Of a stretch of DNA of 64,000 nt, positions 18,101 to 25,941 are shown one piece after another. The stretch comes from CAVTLG01 sp963735495 (lineage in GTDB: Bacteria > Chloroflexota > Ktedonobacteria > Ktedonobacterales > Ktedonobacteraceae), in assembly GCA_963735495.1 (NCBI GenBank), contig CAVTLG010000009.1, positions 1,178,001-1,242,000 on the forward strand. The letters run 5' to 3'. Each line of letters begins with the position of its first letter. The stretch's first letter is position 1. The notes beneath the pieces were generated by a model that made no database searches, had not been told where the DNA came from, and worked only from the letters and a program-made list of their open reading frames with translations. The translations under genes and the position numbers were made by a program.

Positions 18101-18281
18101 GCACACCTCCGAAGCGAGCGCTGTTCACAACGCTATTCAGCGTATTACGTCTCAGGCTCTTCTCCCAACTCCCTATCGTAGACCCATTACCTGTCAGTCG
18201 CATCTTAGAACGTGTGGGCGAATGCAGCATGATATTGGGGAACTTCACCGAGGCACGCAATATCTTCGAATGCATTCTTGA
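15189..18281 (+). CDS. BTAD/AAA transcriptional regulator with DUF6788-like N-terminus (N-terminal part of a frameshifted gene)
   Basis: Residues 1-60 form a small Cys/His/aromatic module (CGKQRCRKC...HGPYWYAYW) like DUF6788. Residues 79-98 are encoded by 58-bp repeat copy B. Then come an OmpR-like winged helix and bacterial transcriptional activator domain (about 100-360: LRIYLLGQFRIE, REQIMEMLWPDLD), and an AAA_16 ATPase with IGRDREL (about 420), Walker A GEIGIGKT (about 480) and Walker B LLLVLDDLHWTDE (about 610). The last 35 or so residues are out of frame: coding sense moves by one frame near 18165-18190 and goes on in the next feature. Whole product would be about 1,535 residues, a SARP/MalT-like signal-responsive activator. 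Confidence 0.85.
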   Translation: MNSKVTYRQQFTRCGKQRCRKCREGSGHGPYWYAYWSEKGRTVSKYIGVHLPKDVEGERQFTRDEEALPASHDGVQQPQDVSSERSVRGALSNKKLPAAPTLRIYLLGQFRIERKSDGEWHALDSRTWHRRRARALLGCLLSNTGRRLGREQIMEMLWPDLDIDLAANRLNGAVHELRQILEPDIARPAASRLLRLQRDILELADGSQIWVDAEEFDTLLKQADTSMDTKQTEHLLEEAAALYRGNYLLEELYSEWAAPRRDALQRAWVGLLLKLAQLRAERKAYVSAIELLDRLRTADPTNETALQQLMLLLTQLDRRGEALQMYRQHVAMLAREYEGEPLPETSALYEALRKGHIPSLYINTPVPAVTTNNAPPSSTTAPLAEEEEPNNRQELPLHDHDLAFTRPVFQLGRHNQSPLIGRDRELETLHQIMLSIEQVTTDGDRGGTSEALASQITTVPSSSFHTSSSRPKHMHFLLLKGEIGIGKTRLAEELSLEAYERGWTVAWSRSYEQEGTIPYRPWTELLRTLLPGTAELAEVVQRAALPGGANAQHPLKLERLSILLPELAQYTATSHTRSSLPIPYEQERLHLWEATLGLLGIFSKSQPLLLVLDDLHWTDESSIELLTYLIHHLRDQRVLLVGTCRDGELAPHHKLRTLMADLQREQAIAILSVLPLTSSQIGTLVSHLPQEVVQSIQTQASGNPFFAEELARFVGAPSSEDDAFMAVAQQGRTGHTWIRRTEKAQASWSQGDQTIPPTHPLSLPEAIAAVLERRLSRLSDGCQQLLGKAAVLGGSFELGQLLPMAPEHDEDTVLDLLEEALNAGLLTEEGAGSTIIYHFWHPLIISHLYSRLSAARRALLHRKAADALKALSPAHPAKAAAIVYHLLRGGGDPTSIAQYGEMAGNQAYALAAYSEAQQYFMQTVQALLVRSADSGPDEPKARRAAAFLAEYQDTTAALQGSLRTLHSELPLHTSEASAVHNAIQRITSQALLPTPYRRPITCQSHLRTCGRMQHDIGELHRGTQYLRMHS
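15423..15480 (+). repeat. 58-bp palindromic element, copy B (inside the AAA regulator)
   Basis: Same 58-bp length and ends as copies A and C. It encodes QDVSSERSVRGALSNKKLP, forming the linker between the DUF6788-like module and the winged-helix domain. Copies A and B bracket the DUF6788-like segment. Confidence 0.75.
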
Positions 18282-19794
18282 GCTGCGTACAAGTGAACGC
18301 TTCCAGCGCCAGATTTTCACTGCGGCTAGCGCGGAGCAATTGCAGCAAGAGGCACAGATACAGGCTTTATTATGGCGAGAAATTAGCCTCTCCTGGTCAT
18401 TGACCGCTGAATATGAACGAGCTTATGCCAGCTATGAGCAGGGAAAGGGTGTGTTGCTGAAAGCTGGTATCACACGTGGTGTGGCATGGGCATGCCTGCT
18501 TCTGCAATATGGTTCATTGCTGCGCTTAGATGGCAACTATCACGAAGCTCGTCGCTATCTTCAGGAGGCTCTGGAAATGTTGGAGCAGAGAGAAGGCGAG
18601 GAGCTATCCATTAATCGACCTGGCAAGGACCTGCTCACACGTACCGAGCGCATTCTTGGTGGTGACCCATTGGAGATCGGTTACGCTCATGAGCGACTCG
18701 GTATTGTCGCCTCCAGTCTTGGTCAGCAACATGAAGCATCGAAGCATATGCATATTGCGCTGGAAATCTATGAGCAAAGTGAGTTTGTTTCAGAGATGGC
18801 GCGCGTGTGCAGCAATCTGAGTGCGATGTACATCATCAAAGGTGAGAATGAGGTTGCCAGACCCTATATCCGGCGCTCGCTGGATCTGGCTGAGCGCGTA
18901 GGGAACCTGCCTATTATGACCGCTGCAACACTCAATCTTGGTGATGTTGCGCAGCGTTCTGGCGATTTGTTGGAAGCTGAGCGTCTGCTTATGCAGTGTC
19001 TCGCCCTGGCTGAACGCATTAATGACCGGGAACGCGTGAGTTGGAGCAGTTCTATGCTCTCGGGTATTCAGAAGTCTCAGGGGAAAATCTCTGAAGCGTC
19101 CAGGAGCATCGTGCGCGCAATTCGCACCGGTCGCGCGATGAAAAGCGCTCGCTGTATTCGTTTTGCCCTGGTTGGGTTGGCAGATTTACGCGTGACGCAG
19201 GCAATAACCATCCATGAGACATTCTCCTCTGGCACACATGATGCATCGCTTGCTCGCCAGCGCTTGCTCTTGCATGCAAAATCGACACTCCAAAGGGCTA
19301 TCGAGTTAGAGGGCATGGAGATTGAAAATATTATTGATGGGAAGCAATTGCTGGCCATGGTCCATTTTCTGCTGGGGGAGAGTGAGGCCGCAGAACAATT
19401 GGCGTTGCAAACGTGCAAAGAGTCTCAGGAATATGAAACGACGGGTGTGAGTGGGCGAGCGTACCGTCTGCTGGGACTTATTCGTGCTACGTATGAGGAT
19501 TATGCCCAGGCGGATCGCTATTTTGAGCAAGCTATTGAGATGTGTCGTGCGCGGGGATTGCTTCTGGATCAAGCCAGGGCGCTTCATAGCTATGGCACAA
19601 CGTTGCTGCAACAGGATAAGGCCATGCATACGCAGCAAAAGGCCATAGCGGGACAGGTGCGACAAAGGGGATTACGCTATATTCGTGAAGCCCATACGAT
19701 CTTTATAAAGTGCCATGCAGTGATTGATATCGATCTGATAGAACGGGATTGCGCAGCACTTGGTGTAGACCTGTCAGCGCCATTACGCTCATGA
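18088..19794 (+). CDS. TPR-rich C-terminal part of the frameshifted BTAD/AAA regulator
   Basis: The useful coding sense starts near 18170 and runs to 19794: a run of tetratricopeptide-like helical pairs (for example NYHEARRYLQEALEMLE, YAQADRYFEQAIEMCRARG) as in the sensor half of MalT/AfsR-like regulators. It is in frame +1 relative to the N-terminal part and overlaps its end. There is no ribosome-binding site at its first ATG. Together this supports a single frameshift, either real (pseudogene or recoding) or a sequencing error. Confidence 0.75.
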   Translation: MNCHCTPPKRALFTTLFSVLRLRLFSQLPIVDPLPVSRILERVGECSMILGNFTEARNIFECILELRTSERFQRQIFTAASAEQLQQEAQIQALLWREISLSWSLTAEYERAYASYEQGKGVLLKAGITRGVAWACLLLQYGSLLRLDGNYHEARRYLQEALEMLEQREGEELSINRPGKDLLTRTERILGGDPLEIGYAHERLGIVASSLGQQHEASKHMHIALEIYEQSEFVSEMARVCSNLSAMYIIKGENEVARPYIRRSLDLAERVGNLPIMTAATLNLGDVAQRSGDLLEAERLLMQCLALAERINDRERVSWSSSMLSGIQKSQGKISEASRSIVRAIRTGRAMKSARCIRFALVGLADLRVTQAITIHETFSSGTHDASLARQRLLLHAKSTLQRAIELEGMEIENIIDGKQLLAMVHFLLGESEAAEQLALQTCKESQEYETTGVSGRAYRLLGLIRATYEDYAQADRYFEQAIEMCRARGLLLDQARALHSYGTTLLQQDKAMHTQQKAIAGQVRQRGLRYIREAHTIFIKCHAVIDIDLIERDCAALGVDLSAPLRS

Positions 19795-19821
19795 CCTCGT
19801 TCCCGCTTAGGAAAAAAGTTG

Positions 19822-19847
19822 ATAGCGCAATACACAGATTGCGCTAT
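19822..19847. terminator. Hairpin between convergent genes
   Basis: Perfect 10-bp stem ATAGCGCAAT/ATTGCGCTAT with a six-base loop, between the regulator stop (19794) and the SDR stop (19869). It is followed at a short distance by TACTTTTCTC on the plus strand. Confidence 0.5.
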
Positions 19848-19868
19848 GCCTTGTACTTTTCTCTATAG

Positions 19869-20723
19869 CTATCCCAGGTGTAAAATATTTCTGGGCATAC
19901 GCTCGTGCACAATGTCGTCCGCACGCATCTGTACGGCGGCTTTCGTTGCCGGGTTCGTCAAGATATAAAATGTCTCCTGGCGCACTGCTTCGAAGACAGT
20001 ATCTGCCACCTGAGCCGGGCTTATACCTGCTTTTACCACCTCGGACAGAGCCTGCATTGCAGCCAGTGTTTCCGCGCTCGGTGGTTGGTCTGTCGGAGCA
20101 TTCTGTAACGCTGAGGGGCGGTTGCGTTCGGATTCAATGATGCGCGTGTTTACCCATAGGGGACACAGTACCGATACCTTGACGTTGGCATTGCGCTCAG
20201 CCAGTTCGAGAGCCAGTGTCTCAGAGAGCGTCACGACCCCATGCTTGCTTACTTTATAGGTACCAAGGCCCGTGCTGGCAATGAGCCCGGCTGCTGAGGC
20301 GGTGTTGATGATATGGCTTTCTTCTTTCTGAGCAAGCATACGAGGCACAAAAAAGTGCACACCATGAATGACGCCCCATAAGTTAACGCCTAATACCCAC
20401 TGCCAATCTGCCAGACTGCTCTCCCAAACAGTCGTTCCGGCCCCAACGCCGGCATTGTTGAAGAGTAGGTGCACTGCTCCATACGTTGTGTAGGCGTTCT
20501 GCGCCAATGCTTCAACATCCTCTGCTTTTGATACATCGGTTTGTACAGGCCACACTTCACCACCAAGACTCCGCAGTTCTTTTGCAGTCTGATGCAGGGC
20601 CTGTTCCTCCACATCGGCCAGCACAACCTTCATACCTTCGCCCAGACATTTCTCGGCCAGCGCGCGCCCAATGCCACTGGCAGCTCCAGTAATAACAGCA
20701 ACTTTTCCCTGGAAATCTTTCAA
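19869..20723 (-). CDS. Short-chain dehydrogenase/reductase
   Basis: Classical SDR of about 284 residues with cofactor motif TGAASGIG, NNAG, catalytic Ser in NTASAAG and YKVSK (YxxxK). An acidic residue after strand 2 (VLADVEE) suggests NAD(H). I set the start at TTG 20723: AAAGGA sits 9 bases upstream and LKDFQGKVAVITG is the usual beginning, while extending to 20771 adds 16 unsupported residues. The extended C-terminal tail with VADTVFEAVRQETFYILTNP occurs in a soil-bacterial SDR subgroup of unknown substrate. It is monocistronic. Confidence 0.87.
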   Translation of the reverse strand: MKDFQGKVAVITGAASGIGRALAEKCLGEGMKVVLADVEEQALHQTAKELRSLGGEVWPVQTDVSKAEDVEALAQNAYTTYGAVHLLFNNAGVGAGTTVWESSLADWQWVLGVNLWGVIHGVHFFVPRMLAQKEESHIINTASAAGLIASTGLGTYKVSKHGVVTLSETLALELAERNANVKVSVLCPLWVNTRIIESERNRPSALQNAPTDQPPSAETLAAMQALSEVVKAGISPAQVADTVFEAVRQETFYILTNPATKAAVQMRADDIVHERMPRNILHLG

Positions 20724-20882
20724 GATGACACTATCCTTTCCTCTAAAGACTCTATCCGACAACACTGTCAATGGTAGTATAACATGTCAGATTTCCCTTG
20801 CAGTAATAGATGAAGTGAGTAAGTGGCAAGGTTGTCTCTCTATTTGTATCCTATGGCTATATGAATATCTCTACCCAGCCAT

Positions 20883-20929
20883 AAAAACAGGGGCAGATGC
20901 CATAGAGTTCGCACCTGCCCCTGTTTTTT
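20883..20929. terminator. Bidirectional intrinsic terminator
   Basis: Stem AAAAACAGGGGCAG/CTGCCCCTGTTTTT with an 18-base loop, flanked by T-runs on both strands. It terminates the small minus-strand gene ending at 20937. Confidence 0.85.
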
Positions 20930-20936
20930 CTACTGT

Positions 20937-21137
20937 TTAGCGAGCGATCAGTTGCCCGGGATCGACGTGTAGTTCTTCGGTCCGACCTTCCATACGGGTC
21001 CTGATCACGATGCCATCTGCTTCTTGTCGTACGACGACGCCTGGCATTGGCACTTGCTTATTGCCATAGCAATAATGCCACATGACCAGGTCGTTCTGAT
21101 GAAATGCGTTCCGTTGTTCGTCTTGTATGTGCCCCAT
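20937..21137 (-). CDS. Small conserved hypothetical protein, SH3/KOW-like
   Basis: 66 residues with a good Shine-Dalgarno (GAGGAGT, 8 bases before ATG 21137) and an intrinsic terminator 8 bases after the stop. The sequence (VMWHYCYGNKQVPMPGVVV..., ELHVDPGQLIAR) has the alternating pattern of a small beta-barrel like a KOW or SH3 fold. Function unknown; the compact transcription unit argues it is real. Confidence 0.75.
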   Translation of the reverse strand: MGHIQDEQRNAFHQNDLVMWHYCYGNKQVPMPGVVVRQEADGIVIRTRMEGRTEELHVDPGQLIAR

Positions 21138-21574
21138 TGTACTAAACTCCTCGTATAGGGATAAATGATCTTATTTTGACTCACCGGTCCACCAGGGCTT
21201 GTTTCGCCCTCTATGCAATGATCCAAGACTTTCTATCGTACACTACACCATCTCACTCTTCTCTCTCGGCATCTCTGCTAGAAAAAAGAACAAAACAGGT
21301 GGAAAAATACTAAAGCGCATGGTCTCAAAAATCTACTGCCTATGTTACCATACTTTTTACTCGCACTATGCGACTCACTCTTGCTCCCTATTACCTATGT
21401 CCTGTCCAGGTTTAATGACTATAAAAAATACTACCTGAAACCCTGGAGAGCAGACTGGATAGCCTCAAATTGTGAAGTATTTCACTTCTTTTGTGTGCAT
21501 ATCCCACTACAATAGCGGGAAAGACCAATCTCTCATCACTATTGAGAGGTCTGAATTCCGCAGAGTGGAGCAGT
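21138..21574. other. Intergenic region, no gene recognised
   Basis: 437 bases between divergent genes. Open frames here are short, cysteine- and tyrosine-rich and lack ribosome-binding sites. It must carry promoters for the small minus gene and the ECF sigma factor, but no convincing boxes were seen. Confidence 0.4.
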
Positions 21575-22147
21575 ATGAACGCAGTAGAAAACGAGTCTCA
21601 GCTTGTTATCGAGGCATGTCATGGCTCAATACCTGCATTTGAGAGTCTTGTCAGCTATTATGAACCGCGCATCAGACGTGTGCTCTACGGATTGACACAG
21701 GATGTGCAGCTCTCGCAAGATCTTTGTCAGGAAACTTTTCTCGCTGCATACCAGGCACTGCCGCGTATGCATGGCGAAACGCTGCACTTTTCTGCCTGGC
21801 TCTATCGCATTGCCTTGAATCTGTTACATAGCGAATGGCGACGGCGTAAGCATATGATGCTTGTCCCATTCTCATCACCTCATAGAGACAATTCGGACGC
21901 GTTTGACGAACCTATCGAGGATGTACTGCTGTGTGAAGACCCTTTCGAGGAACGCGTTGTGCAACGTGACTTACTGCAACGTATTCTGGCACAACTGCCG
22001 GATGCTTCAGCTCTGTGTCTACAGTTAGATGCCGAAGGCTTCTCTTATTGTGAGATCGCAGAAATCCTCCATGATACACTCCCGGCTGTTCGGAGCAGGA
22101 TCTCGCGAGCACGACGAACATTTCAGCGGCTTTATAGTGACCTTTGA
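21575..22147 (+). CDS. RNA polymerase sigma factor, ECF-type sigma-70 family
   Basis: 190 residues from ATG 21575 (GGAG just upstream). Region 2 is visible as IPAFESLVSYYEPRIRRVLYG and QDLCQETFLAAYQAL...AWLYRIALNLL. Region 4 is LLQRILAQLPDASALCLQLDAEGFSYCEIAEIL...VRSRISRARRTF, with the usual helix-turn-helix. The acidic linker between them is about 35 residues. No anti-sigma gene was recognised next to it; the next small gene encodes only a single-helix membrane peptide. An in-frame extension to 21491 is less likely, as homology begins at NESQLVIEAC. Confidence 0.88.
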   Translation: MNAVENESQLVIEACHGSIPAFESLVSYYEPRIRRVLYGLTQDVQLSQDLCQETFLAAYQALPRMHGETLHFSAWLYRIALNLLHSEWRRRKHMMLVPFSSPHRDNSDAFDEPIEDVLLCEDPFEERVVQRDLLQRILAQLPDASALCLQLDAEGFSYCEIAEILHDTLPAVRSRISRARRTFQRLYSDL

Positions 22148-22448
22148 GCACAGGTACAGGGAGAATATGTTTGCCTATTATGAATATCGAACAGGATGGA
22201 CTCTGCCAGGCCCTAATGCGCGAGTGACTGGATCGAGTGGGGGAATGCACCACCATCTGACCGCACATGAGTCTCCAGACCACCCTTGAGGTCATTGCAT
22301 CCTGACAGAGCCGGAAGGCTACATTTACGGACAGAGAAGATGATGAAAATCGTATATTTCAGAGGGAGCTTGGAAGTAGTACTTTATTGAACCCTCACTC
22401 GTATTGCTGATAGGACAAAGATACAACAGCATAAAGGAGCCGGAGTCG

Positions 22449-22577
22449 ATGGACAACAAAAAACTTTCCTTACCTAAAACTCTTTCGTGGTCTTACGCTA
22501 TTGTCGCAGCATTCGCCGCCGCCTACCTCGTGGGTGGTATCATCCTGGACAGACAGGCCAACAAGCACAAAAGATAA
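22449..22577 (+). CDS. Small single-pass membrane protein (42 residues)
   Basis: Starts MDNKKLSLPKTLSWSY, then a hydrophobic helix (AIVAAFAAAYLVGGIIL) and a basic tail (DRQANKHKR). AAAGGAG at 22433-22439 lies 9 bases before the ATG, and a strong hairpin follows the stop. It sits about 300 bases downstream of the sigma factor gene, so it could be a late operon member or independent. Function unknown. Confidence 0.65.
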   Translation: MDNKKLSLPKTLSWSYAIVAAFAAAYLVGGIILDRQANKHKR

Positions 22578-22653
22578 ATCTAACGTGTTTGTACCCATAT
22601 GGCTATACGAATGCCATAAGCCGTAAGCTGCTCTGTTGTTTAAAATCGCCTTT

Positions 22654-22698
22654 CCCGCAACCTCTCGTTGGAGTTTGCCCCCAACGAGAGGTTGCGGG
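22654..22698. terminator. Strong hairpin between small membrane protein and monooxygenase genes
   Basis: Perfect 18-bp stem (CCCGCAACCTCTCGTTGG at 22654-22671, complement at 22681-22698), loop of 9. It separates converging genes and probably serves both; no long T-run is adjacent. Confidence 0.6.
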
Positions 22699-22714
22699 GG
22701 GAATAAAGCAATCC

Positions 22715-23623
22715 TTATCTACCAGCAACCTCGATCTGTTCGACAACAGGAATGACCTCGGTTGCGAAGAGATCGAAGGGTTCCAGATCAGTCACATTGG
22801 GCATATAGACAAGAGCCTGGTCAATGCCCATCGCCGCCAGGTCGCGGAAATAGGCAATGGCAGCTGCCGGGGTAAAACTATTATCCCGACCATCCCTGGT
22901 GAGATGGAGCGTCCCAAGGGAGGTTTTCTCAATGTCCGTATACGGGCGGCCTACGGTCTGGCAGTGCTCACGCAGCACCTCAAGCTTATGCTGCATTTCA
23001 TCTTTACTCAGGCGCGACGAGAGATTACAGGCGTCTCCGTACTGCGCGACCAAACGGAGCGTCTTACGCTCACCTGCTCCACCAATCAAGATCGGCGGGT
23101 GCGGCCTCTGAACTGACAATGGCGAGTTCAGCGGGCGTCCCAGCTGATAATGTTTGCCCTGATACGGCTTCTCGTCTCCTGCCCACATCTGGAGCGCGAT
23201 CTGCAACGTCTCCTCCAGACGTTCAAAACGCTCAGCGGTAGGTGGGAAAGGCACACCCAGACCAAGATGCTCCTCCTCATTCCAGGCGGCACCAACGCCG
23301 AAATAGGCGCGTCCATGAGAGAGAACATCCAGCGTCGTGACCGTCTTGACCAGCAAGCCCGGATAACGATAGGTCACGCCCGTCACCATCGTTCCCAGCT
23401 TGATACGGTTGGTCCGCGAGGCGGCAAAGGCCAGAGCACTATAGCCCTCCAGCATCTCGTGCTCGGCTGGTCCCACTATAGAAATCTAAAAAAAATGGTC
23501 CATGACCCATAAACTGAAAAAACCAGCCCGCTCGGCTCGCTGCGCAATCACGGCAAACGTGTCGCCGAGCGATCCTTGATCATTGGACCAGGTAAAATTG
23601 GGGACTTGTAATCCGATCCGCAT
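22715..23623 (-). pseudogene. Luciferase-like (LLM) flavin-dependent monooxygenase gene with one in-frame amber codon
   Basis: ATG 23623 has AGGAGG about 10 bases upstream and opens MRIGLQVPNFTW..., the usual start of F420- or FMN-dependent LLM oxidoreductases. Codon 46 is TAG (23488-23486), right after VMDHFF, where family members usually have Gln. The same frame then continues GPAEHEMLEGYSALAFAA...TMVTGVTYRYPGLLVK...PPILIGGAGERKTLRLVAQYGD to 22715. Everything else looks intact (about 302 residues), so this is a recent CAG-to-TAG change, a suppressed stop, or a base-call error. Re-initiation at the internal GTG/ATG would lose the first beta strand of the barrel. Confidence 0.75.
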
Positions 23624-23816
23624 AATATATTTTCCTCCTAATACTCTTGGAAACGTGAATACTGCGTTTTCGGAAGGAGTATACAGTTTAGAGCGCGCAC
23701 TAAGTCAAGCAGGTACAGATCTGCCTCGGCAAAGTTCGCATGTTGACAGGGTTGACAAAGGTAGCTTCATTGCATTACTCTATAGGATATATAGGATACA
23801 GATAATATACAGCTGT

Positions 23817-23953
23817 GTCTTCGGGGCAGGGTGAGGGAATGCAGCGGTGTTCCCAATTCCCGATCGGCGGTAGAGCCCGCGACCCGTTGCCTGGCAACGG
23901 TTGACCTGGGGAGGTTCCAGGGCCGACGGTATAGTCCGGATGGGAGAAGACAA
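23817..23953 (+). promoter_or_regulatory. FMN riboswitch (RFN element)
   Basis: Conserved RFN blocks occur in order: TCGGGGCAGGGTGA, AATTCCCGATCGGCGGTA, GAGCCCGCGA, GGTTCCAGGGCCGACGGTA, TAGTCCGGATGGGAGAAGA. It lies about 200 bases upstream of ribBA. By family knowledge FMN binding lowers expression of the genes below. Two further hairpins (about 24020-24070) lie between aptamer and ribBA and may form the expression platform; no clear U-tract was seen. Tandem TTGACA boxes at 23743 and 23752 may belong to the promoter. Confidence 0.95.
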
Positions 23954-24150
23954 CGCTTTTACCAGCTATGGCTGCACACACAGTACCTTTTTTGACGGTA
24001 TTGCCGGGTAGTCGTACAAGAAATATCTTCGCCAGGTATTTCTTAGATCTGCTCTTTTTAAAGAACAGGTCTGGCTGTGCTTTGCGTTTACTCTGATTCC
24101 CCCTTTGTTTTGCCTCGAATCCACACACTGTACAGAAAAGGACAAAAGCT

Positions 24151-25419
24151 GTGGATGATACAGAGGCCATGAACTGTTTCGTGTCTGTCCCTGAAGCGGT
24201 CAAAGCTGTGCGCGCAGGACACATGATACTCATTTGTGATGACGAGGGACGCGAAAATGAAGCGGATCTCTGCGTAGCCGCCCAGTTCGCGACAGCAGAC
24301 AAGCTCAACTTTTTTGCGCATGAAGCCTGCGGACTCATTTGTGTCGCGCTCTCAGGAGAAAGACTGGACGCACTGCATATCCCCCCCGCCGAGAAGCGCA
24401 ATGACCCCTTACAAGGCACAGCATTTACGCTCTCGGTCGATGCACGCTTTGGTACAACAACCGGCATATCCGCACATGATCGTGCAGTCACTATTCATGC
24501 ACTTATCGATCCAACCACGCGACCTGAGGATCTGGCCTCGCCGGGACACGTCTTCCCCCTACGCACGCGATCTGGAGGCACATTGGAACGTCGTGGTCAC
24601 ACAGAAGCTGCTGTCGACTTGATGCGCATCGCTGGCCTGGAACCTGGTGCCGCTATTTGTGAGGTATTGGATGCCACTGGCACCGCCGCCCGTGGTCAGA
24701 CATTACAGGCCATGGCCCAACGCTGGAACATCAGCATCGTTTCAGTCGATGCGATTGCGCGCTACCGACAGAAACACCAGATAAATCTGGTGACAGAAAC
24801 CCAATTGCCGACTTCGGAAGCCACATTCAAGTTGCTCAATTATCAAGAGATCGCCACAGGTCATTCTTACCTCGCACTACTGCTGGGCGACCTCCAGGCA
24901 CATACAACACAGCCTCCACTGCTCCGCCTGCATTCAGCTTGCGCGACCGGCGATATCTTTGGTTCACAGCGCTGCGACTGTCAAGCACAACTACACACAG
25001 CACTGCACACAATCGCCGCAGAAGGTCGTGGCATGCTACTCTATCTGCCACAGGAAGGGCGCGGCATAGGTTTATCCGCCAAGCTCCAGGCGTATGCATT
25101 ACAGGATCAAGGATACGATACCGTCGACGCCAATAAGCAGCTAGGCTACCCGGTCGATGCCCGCACCTACGCACCAGCCATTGAAATTCTGCGCGAGATG
25201 CAGATAGACCATGTTCGTCTGATGACAAATAACCCACAGAAGATCCAGGCACTCGCCGAAGCTGGCATTACGGTCGAACGGGTACCCCTGGAGATAGCGG
25301 CAGTCGAGACCAATACGCAGTACCTCAGTACCAAACAACAGAGACTGGGACATCTGCTCACCACAGCACAGAAGGAGGAACAGCATGACACAATTCCTAG
25401 CATATGCACCACAGGCTAA
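24151..25419 (+). CDS. ribBA: Bifunctional 3,4-dihydroxy-2-butanone 4-phosphate synthase / GTP cyclohydrolase II
   Basis: 422 residues. The N-terminal RibB domain shows ILICDDEGRENEADL (acidic metal site) and GHTEAAVDL. The C-terminal RibA domain has the zinc cysteines in CATGDIFGSQRCDCQAQL, YLPQEGRGIGL and the LMTNNPQKI loop. It makes the two riboflavin precursors from ribulose 5-phosphate and GTP. The start is GTG 24151 with AAAGGA 8 bases upstream; an ATG 18 bases later is an alternative. It is first gene of a three-gene rib operon under the FMN riboswitch; its end overlaps ribH by 35 bases. Confidence 0.95.
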   Translation: MDDTEAMNCFVSVPEAVKAVRAGHMILICDDEGRENEADLCVAAQFATADKLNFFAHEACGLICVALSGERLDALHIPPAEKRNDPLQGTAFTLSVDARFGTTTGISAHDRAVTIHALIDPTTRPEDLASPGHVFPLRTRSGGTLERRGHTEAAVDLMRIAGLEPGAAICEVLDATGTAARGQTLQAMAQRWNISIVSVDAIARYRQKHQINLVTETQLPTSEATFKLLNYQEIATGHSYLALLLGDLQAHTTQPPLLRLHSACATGDIFGSQRCDCQAQLHTALHTIAAEGRGMLLYLPQEGRGIGLSAKLQAYALQDQGYDTVDANKQLGYPVDARTYAPAIEILREMQIDHVRLMTNNPQKIQALAEAGITVERVPLEIAAVETNTQYLSTKQQRLGHLLTTAQKEEQHDTIPSICTTG

Positions 25420-25852
25420 ACAAGATGGCGCTGGACTGCAAATTGGCATTATCGTTGCACAGTATAACTGGTCGATAACCGGCGCCATGCTGACACTCGC
25501 GCAAGAAGAGTTGACGCGCCTGAGTGTGCCAGCAGAAGCTATCCACATAGTGAGCGTGCCCGGCGCATACGAGCTGGCAACGGCGGCACAGGCGATGTTA
25601 CAGGGTACGCACTACGATGCGCTCATTTGTTTTGGCTGCGTGATGAAAGGAGCCACGCGCCATGATGTGCTCGTAGGCGACGCTGCCGCGCAGGGCATCC
25701 AACGCGTCGCATTAGATACCGGTATCCCCATCGTCTTTGGCGTCGTCTGCGCAGAGAGCCAGCAACAAGCTGAGGAACGCATCATACGTGGACAAGAATG
25801 CGCGCAGACAGCCGTGACGATGGCGCGCCTGGTCCAGGGATTAAAAAAATAG
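25385..25852 (+). CDS. ribH: 6,7-dimethyl-8-ribityllumazine synthase
   Basis: 155 residues. Family motifs include IGIIVAQYNWSIT, VPGAYELATAAQAML, CFGCVMKGATRHDVLVGDAAAQGI and VFGVVCAESQQQAEER. It condenses the two RibBA-derived branches to lumazine in icosahedral or pentameric assemblies. The start at ATG 25385 has AGGAGG upstream and overlaps the ribBA end, implying translational coupling. The Arg-His-Asp site residues (GATRHDV) are present. Confidence 0.95.
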   Translation: MTQFLAYAPQAKQDGAGLQIGIIVAQYNWSITGAMLTLAQEELTRLSVPAEAIHIVSVPGAYELATAAQAMLQGTHYDALICFGCVMKGATRHDVLVGDAAAQGIQRVALDTGIPIVFGVVCAESQQQAEERIIRGQECAQTAVTMARLVQGLKK

Positions 25853-25863
25853 CCATATTGCCT

Positions 25864-25911
25864 TACATTCAGATAAGAAATGTGCTCTGGCACATTTCTT
25901 ATCTGAATGTA
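25864..25911. repeat. Long perfect inverted repeat between ribH and ribE
   Basis: Two 22-base arms (25864-25885 and 25890-25911; TACATTCAGATAAG...CTTATCTGAATGTA) around a four-base TCTG loop, starting 12 bases after the ribH stop. There is no U-run, so it need not terminate; it may attenuate or stabilise the mRNA ahead of ribE. Confidence 0.85.
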
Positions 25912-25941
25912 TATGGGTATCAGCGGAAAGGGATTCTCCAC

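Noticed and set aside
23775..24491. 238-codon minus-strand frame over the ribBA leader
   Set aside because: It covers the FMN riboswitch and the start of ribBA; composition is not protein-like.
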